From Rhodospirillaceae bacterium (GTDB taxonomy: Bacteria; Pseudomonadota; Gammaproteobacteria; Steroidobacterales; Rariloculaceae): a stretch of 43,167 nt of DNA. The position numbers and the translations under genes are program-made. The notes under the pieces are model-generated. The model was not told the DNA's origin, ran no database searches, and was given only the letters and a program-made list of their open reading frames with translations. This document shows, one piece after another, positions 6,303 to 15,162 of this stretch (its first letter is position 1; each line of letters starts with the position of its first letter). The stretch spans positions 1-43,167 of the forward strand of contig JAHEKF010000004.1 in the NCBI GenBank assembly GCA_024638465.1, read 5' to 3'.

Positions 6303-9300
6303 TGCAGCGAATCATCGCCTGGTTCGTCTACAACCCCGTCGCCGCGAATCTGCTCATGGCCGTGCTCGTTGTGGGCGGATTGCTGTCGCTCTCGAATCTG
6401 CGCCAGGAAGAATTCCCCGAGATCGACTTAGGCATCGTCCAGGTCACAGTCCCTTATCTGGGAGCCGCGCCCGAGGAGTCGGAGCTCGGCGTTTGCATTC
6501 GCATCGAGGAAGCACTCGAGGGCGTCCCGAGTATCTACCGCATGACCGCCGTGGCTAACGAAGGCAACTGTGCGGTCACTATCGAGCTGAATACCAATGC
6601 GAACGATGTCGAGGCGCTCAACGACATCAAGAGCCGTGTCGACGCGATCTCTACTTTTCCTGCCGAGACGGAGCGGCCCATCGTCTCATTGGCGACCTCG
6701 AGAAACGAAGGTCTGGAAATCGCGATCGCGGGCGATGCTGACGAGCGGACGCTGAAGACCCTCGCGCTCGACATGCGCGAAGAACTCGCAGCCATGGAGG
6801 GCATTTCGCAAGTCGAGATCGCTTACGTGCGCGCGGATGAGATATCGATCGAAGTTTCGGAGCAGACTCTGCGGCGATACGGCCTGACGCTGGATCAGAT
6901 AGCGACGGCCGTACGCCGATCCTCGCTCGATCTTCCAGGCGGAACGATCCGCGCCGGCGGCGGCGAAATACTCGTGCGCACGAAAGGCCAGGCTTATACC
7001 GGAGCGGAATTCGAAGACATTGTTGTCTTGTCACGGAGCGACGGCACAACGATTCGCCTGGGCGAAATCGCTACGATAATCGATGGCCTGGAGGAGGGAG
7101 ACCTGAGCGTTCGCTTCAACGGCAAACCTGCAGCGATGGTCTTCGTCTACCAGGTCGGCACCGAAGATATCATCGATATCCGCGACAAAGTCCGCGCTTA
7201 CGTGGAAGAAGCAAGAACGCGCGTGCCCGAAGGCATCGAGCTGACGATCTGGCAGGACGAATCCGAGCAACTGGAGGCGCGGATCAATATTCTTCTTGCT
7301 ACAGCAGCCGGGGGCCTCGTACTCGTGCTGTTACTGCTCTCACTGCCGCTGCAGTTTCGTCTCGCCATGTGGGTGGCGGCAGGCATACCGATCGCGATGC
7401 TCGGGACGATTGCGCTGTTCGCGCCTTTCGGGATCACGCTGACGTCGATGTCGGTCATCGCCTTCATTCTCGTGCTCGGCATCGTCGTCGACGATGCGAT
7501 TGTCGTCGGTGAACGCGTTTATGCGCACGAGCGGCACGCGGAAGATCAACTCTCAGCCGCCGTCGATGGAACGTCGGAGGTCGCCGTTCCGGTAATTTTC
7601 GGCGTGTTGACGACGATGGCGGCTTTCATCCCCGTGACATTCATGCCAGGCCGCATCGGCTCACTGTTCGCAGTCATGGGTTACATCGTCGTCATATGCC
7701 TGTTTTTCAGCATTATCGAATCGCAGCTCATCCTGCCCTCGCATCTCGCACATCGGCGAATCAAACCCAAAGACGGCAAACCGAACGCATTCGTCGCGCG
7801 CTGGAAACGATTTCAGGAGAGGCTCGCGTCGGGAATCGAGGAGTTTGCGGAGCATCGCTATGGCGAGGCGCTGAGTCACGTTCTGGAGTGGCGCTATCTC
7901 GCCTTCTCGGTCGGCGTCGGAATACTCGTGTTGGCGCTCGCGCTCGTGCTCAGCGGTCGCATTACCGTCCAGTTCCTTCCTGCGATCTCCGGCGATCGGG
8001 TCGTCGCGCGACTCACGATGCCCGAAGGCATTCCGGTGGAGGAGACAATGGCTGCGGCGAGCCGCGTCGAACTCGCCGTCGAAGCGCTCAAGGCGGAACT
8101 GGAGGAAGAGCGTCCGGGGCAGTCAGGCATTATCCAGCACACTCTGACGACGATCGGTCAGGGCGTAACAAGTGGCGGCGGGCCTGGCAGCGGTGCCCGC
8201 TTTGTGACGCCCGTGAGTCATCGAGCCGACGTTGCGATCGCACTGCTGCCGGCGGCCGAACGGAACGACATCGCATCCGAAAGCATCGCGGAGCGATGGC
8301 GCGAGCTCACTGGTGCAATACCCGACGCGGTAGAACTGACCTTTTCCGCGAGTCAGCTGTCGGCCGGAGACGCGATCTCCGTGCGGTTACGCGGCAGAGA
8401 CGTCGACGACCTCGCAGCGGCCGCCGCCGAGTTGCGCGCCGAGCTCGCTCGTTTCGATGGTGTCGCCGACATCTCCGACACGTTTCGTTCGGGCAAGCAG
8501 GAGGTTCAGCTGGCGCTTCGGCCTGAGGCTGAGCATCTGGGCCTGACGCTCAACGATCTGGCACGCCAGACGCGGCAGGCGTTTTTCGGCGAGGAAGCGC
8601 AACGCGTGCAGCGCGGTACGGAAGACGTTCGGGTCATGGTTCGCTATCCGCTGGCAGAGCGCCGATCGCTCGGCGATCTCGAAGACATGCGCATTCGGAC
8701 GCCGGACGGGACGGAAGTCCCGTTCTCGGCTGCCGCAGAATTTACACTCGGTCAGGGCTATTCAACGATTCGCCGCATCGATCGCCAGCGCGTCGTTACC
8801 GTCAGAGCTGACGTCAACCGCGGCGTCACGACGCCGGAAGCCGTGATCCGGACCCTCTCTGCCGAGACGCTTCCCGCTATCGTCGCGAACTATCGCGGCG
8901 TAACGTACTCGTTTACGGGCGAGCAGGAAGAACGTGCCGAATCGTTCGGCGGCCTTACCGAACTGTTCCCGCTTGCGCTTCTCGTCATGTTTGCCGTGCT
9001 CGCGATACCGCTTCGGTCCTATTTTCAGCCGCTAATTATCATGAGCGTCATACCCTTCGGTGCCGTCGGCGCTATCGTCGGCCATATCGTGATGGGCTGG
9101 CCGCTCGTGCTCACGTCGATACTCGGAATGATCGCGCTGTCGGGCGTGGTCGTGAACTCCAGCCTCGTGCTGGTCGACTACATCAATCGTCAGCGTCGTG
9201 CCGGCGTCCCGGTCCTCGACGCGGTGCGGCGCGCGGGAGTCGTTCGATTCCGGCCGATCCTGCTCACCTCGATGACAACGTTCGCAGGGCTGATGCCGCT

Positions 9301-9511
9301 CATGGTTGTCGATAATCCTTCGACGGCATTTATCGTTCCAATGGCCATCTCGCTCGGCTGGGGCGTGGTGTTCGCGACCGCGATCACGTTGTTTCTGGTC
9401 CCCAGCCTGTTCCTGATTCTCGAGGATCTCCATCCTGCGAAGGAATTCACGAACAAAAACAGTCAATCGGCGCCGAACGGATCAGTTCGAGCGGAAATGC
9501 CGCAAACTTAA
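6302..9511 (+). CDS. RND family efflux transporter permease
   Basis: 1069 residues, the usual size for an AcrB-type (HAE1) pump. It has a single N-terminal helix, a large periplasmic loop, TM2-6 with the conserved double aspartate in V-L-G-I-V-V-D-D-A-I-V-V-G-E (about residues 395-408, the proton relay), a second large loop and TM7-12 ending near residue 1050. The related C-terminal half shows F-G-A-V-G-A-I-V-G-H and G-I-x-A-L-S-G-V-V-V-N-S. It forms a trimer that exports substrates with the adaptor encoded upstream. The sequence class is closer to generic drug/solvent pumps than to heavy-metal CusA types. No specificity can be given. Confidence 0.95.
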   Translation: MQRIIAWFVYNPVAANLLMAVLVVGGLLSLSNLRQEEFPEIDLGIVQVTVPYLGAAPEESELGVCIRIEEALEGVPSIYRMTAVANEGNCAVTIELNTNANDVEALNDIKSRVDAISTFPAETERPIVSLATSRNEGLEIAIAGDADERTLKTLALDMREELAAMEGISQVEIAYVRADEISIEVSEQTLRRYGLTLDQIATAVRRSSLDLPGGTIRAGGGEILVRTKGQAYTGAEFEDIVVLSRSDGTTIRLGEIATIIDGLEEGDLSVRFNGKPAAMVFVYQVGTEDIIDIRDKVRAYVEEARTRVPEGIELTIWQDESEQLEARINILLATAAGGLVLVLLLLSLPLQFRLAMWVAAGIPIAMLGTIALFAPFGITLTSMSVIAFILVLGIVVDDAIVVGERVYAHERHAEDQLSAAVDGTSEVAVPVIFGVLTTMAAFIPVTFMPGRIGSLFAVMGYIVVICLFFSIIESQLILPSHLAHRRIKPKDGKPNAFVARWKRFQERLASGIEEFAEHRYGEALSHVLEWRYLAFSVGVGILVLALALVLSGRITVQFLPAISGDRVVARLTMPEGIPVEETMAAASRVELAVEALKAELEEERPGQSGIIQHTLTTIGQGVTSGGGPGSGARFVTPVSHRADVAIALLPAAERNDIASESIAERWRELTGAIPDAVELTFSASQLSAGDAISVRLRGRDVDDLAAAAAELRAELARFDGVADISDTFRSGKQEVQLALRPEAEHLGLTLNDLARQTRQAFFGEEAQRVQRGTEDVRVMVRYPLAERRSLGDLEDMRIRTPDGTEVPFSAAAEFTLGQGYSTIRRIDRQRVVTVRADVNRGVTTPEAVIRTLSAETLPAIVANYRGVTYSFTGEQEERAESFGGLTELFPLALLVMFAVLAIPLRSYFQPLIIMSVIPFGAVGAIVGHIVMGWPLVLTSILGMIALSGVVVNSSLVLVDYINRQRRAGVPVLDAVRRAGVVRFRPILLTSMTTFAGLMPLMVVDNPSTAFIVPMAISLGWGVVFATAITLFLVPSLFLILEDLHPAKEFTNKNSQSAPNGSVRAEMPQT

Positions 9512-9573
9512 GATTTCCAAAGATTAACCTTCCCGGGCGTACCCCAGCCGCGTTTTCCGGAGCGCTTTCGGGC

Positions 9574-9579
9574 TAGAAT
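9574..9579 (+). promoter_or_regulatory. Putative -10 element for the RRM gene
   Basis: TAGAAT sits about 90 bases upstream of the RNA-binding-protein start, within a 157-base gap after the RND pump. The -35 region is weak (T-rich CGTTTTCC around 9551-9558). It would give a 5' UTR of roughly 80 bases that contains a run of Gs (9619-9625). Confidence 0.35.
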
Positions 9580-9668
9580 ACTGCTGAATTTGAATGTACC
9601 GCTTTCACTGGAGCATTGGGGGGGAGGCACCCGATCATCCTGGGCGGTTCTGTAGCTCAGGAGAGATC

Positions 9669-9938
9669 ATGGGAAAGAGACTTTACGTCGGCAATTTGCC
9701 GTACTCGGTTAGCGAACAGGATTTGAACGAGAAGTTCGGCGCGTTTGGCACGGTCGAATCAGCCAGCCTCATCACGGATCGCGATACGGGCCGCAGCAAG
9801 GGCTTCGGTTTCGTCGAGATGTCGACGGACAGCGAAGCCCAGGCCGCTATCGAGCAGCTCAACGGTACCGACTACGATGGCCGTCCGGTTACGGTCAACG
9901 AAGCCAAGCCGATGAAGAAGCGCGAGAATCGCTGGTAA
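9669..9938 (+). CDS. RRM-domain RNA-binding protein
   Basis: 89 residues, one RNA recognition motif and little else. RNP2 is L-Y-V-G-N-L (5-10) and RNP1 is K-G-F-G-F-V-E-M (44-51). A short basic C-terminus (K-K-R-E-N-R-W) follows. The start at 9669 is set by a GGAGAG about 5 bases upstream and matches the usual M-x-x-x-L-Y-V-G-N-L beginning; the in-frame ATG at 9594 is not favoured. Bacterial glycine-poor RRM proteins of this size bind single-stranded RNA and are often cold-inducible, which fits a cold shock gene and typA in the same window. Its RNA targets are unknown. Confidence 0.93.
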   Translation: MGKRLYVGNLPYSVSEQDLNEKFGAFGTVESASLITDRDTGRSKGFGFVEMSTDSEAQAAIEQLNGTDYDGRPVTVNEAKPMKKRENRW

Positions 9939-9979
9939 AGCGAAAGCCCGGTCGAAAGACCACTTCACCGCGAAAATAG

Positions 9980-9985
9980 TATAAA
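9980..9985 (+). promoter_or_regulatory. Putative -10 element for typA
   Basis: TATAAA lies 65 bases upstream of the typA start in the 112-base gap after the RRM gene. No good -35 is visible at the right distance. GC-rich complementary stretches (9986-10020) follow and could fold in the leader. Confidence 0.3.
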
Positions 9986-10050
9986 GTCGCGCATCCGCGC
10001 GGCCATCTGGCTGTGCGCGTACCTTTCCACTCAAACTCTGCGCAACCGCC

Positions 10051-11874
10051 ATGCTCCTCCAGGACCGCCTCCGCAACATTGCGATCATCGCTCATGTCGA
10101 TCACGGCAAAACGACACTCGTCGATACGCTGCTGCGGCAGTCCGGCACGGTAGACGCACGCGTCGATCTTCCGGAGCGTGCACTCGACTCGAACGATCTG
10201 GAACGCGAACGCGGCATCACGATACTGTCGAAGAACACGGCGATAGGCTGGAAAGACTGGCGCATCAACATTGTCGATACGCCTGGGCACGCCGACTTCG
10301 GCGGCGAAGTCGAACGAGTCCTCTCCATGGTCGACAGCGTGCTGCTGCTCGTCGACGCGGTCGAGGGACCGATGCCGCAAACGCGGTTCGTTACCCAAAA
10401 AGCTTTTGCCAGAGGCTTCACGCCCCTTGTCGTCATCAATAAGATCGATCGCGACGGAGCACGCCCCGACTGGGTACTCGACCAGACGTTCGAGCTCTTT
10501 GATCGGCTCGGCGCGAGCGACGAGCAACTCGATTTTCCGGTCATCTACGCGTCCGCCCTCGCAGGGTACGCGAGCACCGATCCGGCAGTTAAAGGCGAAG
10601 ATACCCAGGCACTATTCGACGCCATCGTGGAGCACGTTCCACCACCATCGGTCGACGCCGATGGGCCGTTACAGCTGCAGGTATCCAGCCTCGACTATGA
10701 CGCTTATGTCGGCGTACTCGGTATCGGCCGAATTACGCGCGGCACAGCCAGGGTTGGCAGCCAGATCGAAATCGTTAATCCCGACGGCGACTCTCGCCCG
10801 GGCAAGCTGCTGGAGCTTTTCGGATTCGAGGGCCTGAAGCGTCATCGCGTCGAAGAAGCGGGCGCCGGAGATATCGTCGTATTCAGTGGCATCGAAGACC
10901 TGAAGATCTCCGAAACGATATGCGACCGCGGACATCCGGATCCCATGCCCGCATTGCTCGTTGACGAACCGACTATCAGCATGACCTTCCAGGTCAATAA
11001 GTCACCGTTCGCCGGCCGCGAAGGCAAGTACCTGACGAGCAGGCAAATAGGCGAACGCCTGCAACAGGAACTCAAGCACAACGTCGCCCTCAGGGTGGAA
11101 GAAACGCCGGATCCGGACAAATTTCGCGTTTCCGGTCGCGGCGAGCTTCATCTGTCGGTGCTGATCGAGACCATGCGGCGAGAGAATTACGAGTTGGCCG
11201 TGTCGCGGCCCGAAGTCATTCTGCGAGAAATCGACGGCGTAATCTGCGAGCCCTGGGAACAGCTGACCGTCGATTTCGAGGAAGACTACCAGGGCGCCGT
11301 CATGAGCCGTCTCGCCGGACGCAAAGGGGAATTACAGACGATGCTTCCGGATGGACGCGGCCGGGTCCGGCTCGACTACCGGATTCCGGCGCGTGGGCTC
11401 ATCGGTTTTCGAACTGAGTATTTAACGGCGACAGCAGGTACCGGACTGCTTTACCACGTCTTCGATCGCTACGACGAACGCGCGCCTGGCGAAGTAGGGC
11501 AGCGTAATAATGGAGCGATGGTCTCGATGACGCCGGGGAAGGCGCTCGCATACTCTTTGTTCAACTTGCAGGAACGCGGCTCACTACTGATCGGTCATGG
11601 CGAAGAAGTTTACGAGGGCATGATTGTCGGCATTAACAACCGCAACAATGATCTCCCCGTCAACCCGACGAAGGGCAAGCAGCTAACAAATATCCGCGCG
11701 GCCGGATCTGACGAAAACATCGTTCTGACGCCGCCACTGCGATTCTCCCTCGAAGAAGCGCTCGAGTTCATTGACGACGACGAGCTCGTCGAAGTAACAC
11801 CTTCGGGTATCAGGCTGCGCAAGAAGCTCTTAAGCGAGGGCGAACGTCGTCGTGACGCCCGTCAACGGGCGTGA
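10051..11874 (+). CDS. typA: Ribosome-associated translational GTPase TypA/BipA
   Basis: 607 residues, full length. The translation-factor GTPase domain shows G1 A-H-V-D-H-G-K-T (14-21), the switch segment E-R-G-I-T, G3 D-T-P-G-H (76-80) and G4 N-K-I-D (130-133). Domain II, the EF-G-like domains III and V, and the TypA-specific C-terminal domain ([11 protein letters not shown] and N-x-R-A-A-G-S-D-E) follow. BipA binds the ribosome at the EF-G site and assists 50S assembly, especially at low temperature. No clear Shine-Dalgarno precedes ATG 10051, but the start matches the family N-terminus. The gene ends 25 bases from the convergent BNR lipoprotein gene. Confidence 0.97.
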   Translation: MLLQDRLRNIAIIAHVDHGKTTLVDTLLRQSGTVDARVDLPERALDSNDLERERGITILSKNTAIGWKDWRINIVDTPGHADFGGEVERVLSMVDSVLLLVDAVEGPMPQTRFVTQKAFARGFTPLVVINKIDRDGARPDWVLDQTFELFDRLGASDEQLDFPVIYASALAGYASTDPAVKGEDTQALFDAIVEHVPPPSVDADGPLQLQVSSLDYDAYVGVLGIGRITRGTARVGSQIEIVNPDGDSRPGKLLELFGFEGLKRHRVEEAGAGDIVVFSGIEDLKISETICDRGHPDPMPALLVDEPTISMTFQVNKSPFAGREGKYLTSRQIGERLQQELKHNVALRVEETPDPDKFRVSGRGELHLSVLIETMRRENYELAVSRPEVILREIDGVICEPWEQLTVDFEEDYQGAVMSRLAGRKGELQTMLPDGRGRVRLDYRIPARGLIGFRTEYLTATAGTGLLYHVFDRYDERAPGEVGQRNNGAMVSMTPGKALAYSLFNLQERGSLLIGHGEEVYEGMIVGINNRNNDLPVNPTKGKQLTNIRAAGSDENIVLTPPLRFSLEEALEFIDDDELVEVTPSGIRLRKKLLSEGERRRDARQRA

Positions 11875-11899
11875 CTCGACACCGATGGCCCGCGACTAG

Positions 11900-13168
11900 C
11901 TAACGGTCCAGTTCGGCAACCGCTGTCCTGACCGTCCCTGCTCCGTCGAAATCCGTCCAGGCGAGTACCAGCCGACCATCCACCACGATCATCTGCGGAA
12001 AATCTGCGGGCCGGCCGATATCGATATTCGCCACCGTCTGCGTTTCGCCAGGCAAGCCGTCCTCCGAGACACGGCGTACCGCCAGCGCGATGCCTTCGTC
12101 CGCGCTTCGCAGCCACGAAATGACCGCGTCACCGGATTCCGACAATACGACGTCTACATGACCGAAACTTCCGGCCGAATCGATGTCGATCGGATCACCG
12201 AAACTACGTCCGCCGTCAACGGATCGAGCAAGTCGAACGAAAGGCGCGTTGTCGGCTGCCGTAAACCATGCGACGACAACGTCGTCTCCGGAGGCTGCGA
12301 TGACCGGACCATTAATCGGGCAGGCCTCGATCACCCAATTGTCTGTACCGACAGCGACCGGCGTCTGCCATTCGCCTTCCTCGAGCCGCCTGACAACGAT
12401 ATCGCGTCGTTCTTCGACGGTTCGGTCGCGATAGGTGACGACCGGACCATCGTCCGACTGTGCTACGTCCGGAAGGCAGCAATCACAGGCCATCTCGTCG
12501 ATTCCGACAGCCTCGAGCCGATCCCCCGACGCATTGAATCGCGCGTAACGGAGACTCGTCCCAAGTTTATTTCCGTCGGGATCTTCGTATAAGTAAACGT
12601 CGTCAACGAGATAGTTACGACCGTCGAGCCACACCGCGCCGACACCGTCGCGATCGGGAAACAGCGTGACGAAGCCATGCTCGGATTCCGTACCGTCCTG
12701 ATGCAGCAGGCTCGGTGGCGTCCAGCTCACACCGCCATCTTCCGAGAACGCCACGAAAATCTCGTACGCGAAATAGCTCTCGGGCTGGTAACGCAACCAA
12801 TGCGCCGCCCAGAAATTTTCGGAGACGGGGACAACCGAAGGTGTATCCGCCCAGTTGATGAACCAGTCGTCACCGGACGCAACGGTTCGTGGCTCGCGCC
12901 AGGCATCGTTATCGAGTTGCGCAAAGCGCAGTGCGTAGTCGTCTCCAGCAGGTTCGAGCCAACTCAGCAAACCGCTGCCATCCTGCGCTGTCACGAGGCG
13001 CGGCTGCGCTGCACCATCTCCCGCGGGTCCCTCGATCTCGGAGAAGCTTAATGGGCCCGGTGGTTCGCGCTCACAACCGGCCGCCAATAACATCGCAAGC
13101 GTCATCGCGGCGACGGCCCCGTAACGCAGTTCCTTCACTCCGGCTCGCTTGAATTGCATCGAAATCAT
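11900..13168 (-). CDS. BNR/sialidase-fold lipoprotein with Cys-rich motif
   Basis: 422 residues. The N-terminal hydrophobic stretch ends in the lipobox L-A-A-G-C (Cys32), so a lipoprotein facing the periplasm or surface is likely. Repeated blades follow with Asp-box motifs such as S-E-D-G-G-V-S-W-T and S-V-D-G-G-R-S-F-G, indicating a six-bladed sialidase-like beta-propeller. A conspicuous A-C-D-C-C-L-P segment (around residue 230) and a later A-C-P-I-N-G-P are conserved features of this family as I know it, and may bind a metal. It is not a proven sialidase. The ATG at 13168 overlaps the TGA of the upstream cupin gene (ATGA), so translation is coupled. Confidence 0.8.
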   Translation of the reverse strand: MISMQFKRAGVKELRYGAVAAMTLAMLLAAGCEREPPGPLSFSEIEGPAGDGAAQPRLVTAQDGSGLLSWLEPAGDDYALRFAQLDNDAWREPRTVASGDDWFINWADTPSVVPVSENFWAAHWLRYQPESYFAYEIFVAFSEDGGVSWTPPSLLHQDGTESEHGFVTLFPDRDGVGAVWLDGRNYLVDDVYLYEDPDGNKLGTSLRYARFNASGDRLEAVGIDEMACDCCLPDVAQSDDGPVVTYRDRTVEERRDIVVRRLEEGEWQTPVAVGTDNWVIEACPINGPVIAASGDDVVVAWFTAADNAPFVRLARSVDGGRSFGDPIDIDSAGSFGHVDVVLSESGDAVISWLRSADEGIALAVRRVSEDGLPGETQTVANIDIGRPADFPQMIVVDGRLVLAWTDFDGAGTVRTAVAELDR

Positions 13169-13560
13169 CGCTGTCCAGGACCGTGAATTTCATACCAGAC
13201 AGTATCGGTGAGCGCTTCAAAATTGTGCGGCGCCCACGCAGGAATCACCATGATGTCGCCGGGATTCAGCACATACTCGATCGTACCGACGTAACCGGAC
13301 GCCTGACCCGACTCGAGATAGATAAATTGTTCGTCGGCGTGATTGTGATCCGGCGTCAGTGCGCCAGCATCGAGCTCGATACGCGTAAACGACACGGTGT
13401 CACCGCGTACCGCTCTAATGGTGATGCCGTCGCGGACATCGCGCGCTTCCACGGTATCCCAGTTCTCGATACGGCCTTCCGGCGCAGCAACCTGTGCGAT
13501 CGCGACGATCGAGCATGCCGATGCAGCAAGCAGACCACCGATGATCGAAATTTGGTGCAT
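13165..13560 (-). CDS. Exported cupin-domain protein
   Basis: 131 residues from ATG 13560. That start is chosen because a GGGAG lies five bases before it (13566-13570); the in-frame ATG at 13572 sits upstream of that site. A signal peptide (about 1-22, ending A-I-A-Q) precedes a single cupin barrel. Motif 1 is H-N-H-A-D-E-Q-F-I-Y with the metal-binding His/Glu set; motif 2 is P-A-W-A-P-H-N-F-E-A with the last His. This is a small periplasmic metal-binding beta-barrel of unknown activity. It overlaps the start of the BNR lipoprotein gene by four bases, so the two probably act together. Confidence 0.85.
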   Translation of the reverse strand: MHQISIIGGLLAASACSIVAIAQVAAPEGRIENWDTVEARDVRDGITIRAVRGDTVSFTRIELDAGALTPDHNHADEQFIYLESGQASGYVGTIEYVLNPGDIMVIPAWAPHNFEALTDTVWYEIHGPGQR

Positions 13561-13628
13561 TTTCACTCCCATCAGAACGAACGATTATCCAGTATATGAA
13601 AATAGTAACGCAGTAACGATTTGGCACG

Positions 13629-15023
13629 TCAGCCGATATCGGGATGCATATCGTGCCACCCGGTTGATTGTTCGAATGCTCTTGCGAAACGCAGGACTTC
13701 GCCATCCTCGAACAGGCTCCCGGTCAGCATCAGCCCCACGGGCAGGCCGGCCTCGGTAAAGCCGCAGGGAATCGAAATAGACGGCTGACCGGTGAAGTTA
13801 AAGATACAGGTGTTTTTACGCCGCTCGACATCATGGTCGCGCGGTTGTTCGGCGATCGGGGCAGCCGCCACGTTCGATGTCGGCGTCGCCAGCACGTCGC
13901 AATCGTCCAGGACCGCTTCAACGCTGTCGCGAAAACCTGCGCGAAAACTCTGCGCCGCCTCATAGTCGGCTTCGGACCACTTCGTCACTTTGCCAAACCG
14001 CTGCCGAAACGCGTCACTGAATGCATCGGGATCGCCTTCGATCGCTGCTCCGTTCGAAGTTCCGATCTCGGAGAAGGTAACGTCGGCCTGTTGATAGGCT
14101 TTCTCGGCGTCCGCGAGATTGACGTCGATGACATGAGCCCCGAGCCTGGAGAACTGCTCGATGGCGCGCGATACAATCTCGACGACCTCGGGTTCGCCGC
14201 CGGAGAAGAAGAACTCTCGCGGCACGCCGACGGTCGTGCCGTCGAGCCCGCGGCTCATCGACATCGTGTAGTCGGGCATATCGCGATCGACGGATCTCGG
14301 ATCGCGGCTATCGTAGCCCTGGATTGCTGCCAATACCGCAGCTGCGTCGCTGACCGTACGCGTGAGCGGGCCGACATGATCCATCGACGGCACGAGCGGC
14401 ATTACGCCGGCAAGACTAACCAGGCCATAGCTCGGCTTTAGCCCGACGATACCGCAGCACTGCGCGGGTTGCCGGACAGAGCAGCCCGTATCCGAACCAA
14501 TAGCGGCGTAGGCCATCCCAGCCGCCACCGCGACCGCGGACCCGCCGCTCGAGCCGCCCGGGTGATGATCGAGTTTCCACGGATTGGCGATGGCGCCATA
14601 CCACGGATTGATCGATGTGGAGCCGAACGCGAGCTCATGCAGACCGGTTTTGCCTAGCAGTACCGCGCCCGCATCCTTGAGTTTTGCCACCGTGGTCGAG
14701 TCGTGATCCGGTATCCAGTTCTCGTAGTACTTGCTGCCGCCGGTCGTCAGAACACCGGCCGTCGCGAACAGATCCTTTATCGCGATCGGAATGCCGTGTA
14801 ACGGCCCCCGGTCCCTGCCTTCTGCGAGCTCGGCATCGGCGCGTTCCGCCTGTTGCAACGCAAGCTCCGCGGTCACTGTGATAAACGCATTGAGTCTGGA
14901 ATCCAGCGTCTCGATGCGCCCGAGCATGAGCCTGGTCAGGTCAGCTGACGAAATCGCTCGGGCACGCAACAGCGCGCCGGCCTCGAGAAGTGAGGCGAAT
15001 TCGAGCCGCTTCGTCACACTCAT
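13629..15023 (-). CDS. Amidase signature family hydrolase
   Basis: 464 residues, the family size. The Ser-cisSer-Lys triad can be placed: Lys83 in I-A-I-K-D-L, the cis-serine in P-G-G-S-S-G-G-S (about 156-162) and the nucleophile Ser182 in G-S-D-T-G-C-S-V-R-Q-P-A. The usual glycine before the nucleophile is a cysteine here, and a C-C pair follows (189-190), which is unusual but leaves the triad intact. The C-terminus has the P-S-I-S-I-P-C-G-F-x-x-x-G-L-P-V-G-L signature. It resembles GatA, but no gatB or gatC is near, so a stand-alone amidase is more likely. Divergent from asmA with 139 bases between. Confidence 0.9.
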   Translation of the reverse strand: MSVTKRLEFASLLEAGALLRARAISSADLTRLMLGRIETLDSRLNAFITVTAELALQQAERADAELAEGRDRGPLHGIPIAIKDLFATAGVLTTGGSKYYENWIPDHDSTTVAKLKDAGAVLLGKTGLHELAFGSTSINPWYGAIANPWKLDHHPGGSSGGSAVAVAAGMAYAAIGSDTGCSVRQPAQCCGIVGLKPSYGLVSLAGVMPLVPSMDHVGPLTRTVSDAAAVLAAIQGYDSRDPRSVDRDMPDYTMSMSRGLDGTTVGVPREFFFSGGEPEVVEIVSRAIEQFSRLGAHVIDVNLADAEKAYQQADVTFSEIGTSNGAAIEGDPDAFSDAFRQRFGKVTKWSEADYEAAQSFRAGFRDSVEAVLDDCDVLATPTSNVAAAPIAEQPRDHDVERRKNTCIFNFTGQPSISIPCGFTEAGLPVGLMLTGSLFEDGEVLRFARAFEQSTGWHDMHPDIG

Positions 15024-15162
15024 TCAGGTTTTCGCCGGGCAACGCATATGAAGGTTGCAGTCTACCCTCTGTGGCGTGATCATGGTCGCGTATTACAGGG
15101 AACCTTGGCGCCGGTTTAGGGGCCAAACTAAGGATCGGAGCGACTGAGACGTCACGCACACG

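Noticed and set aside
13629-15023. Assigning the amidase as gatA
   Set aside because: No gatB or gatC nearby, and the residue before the nucleophile is atypical; family name only.
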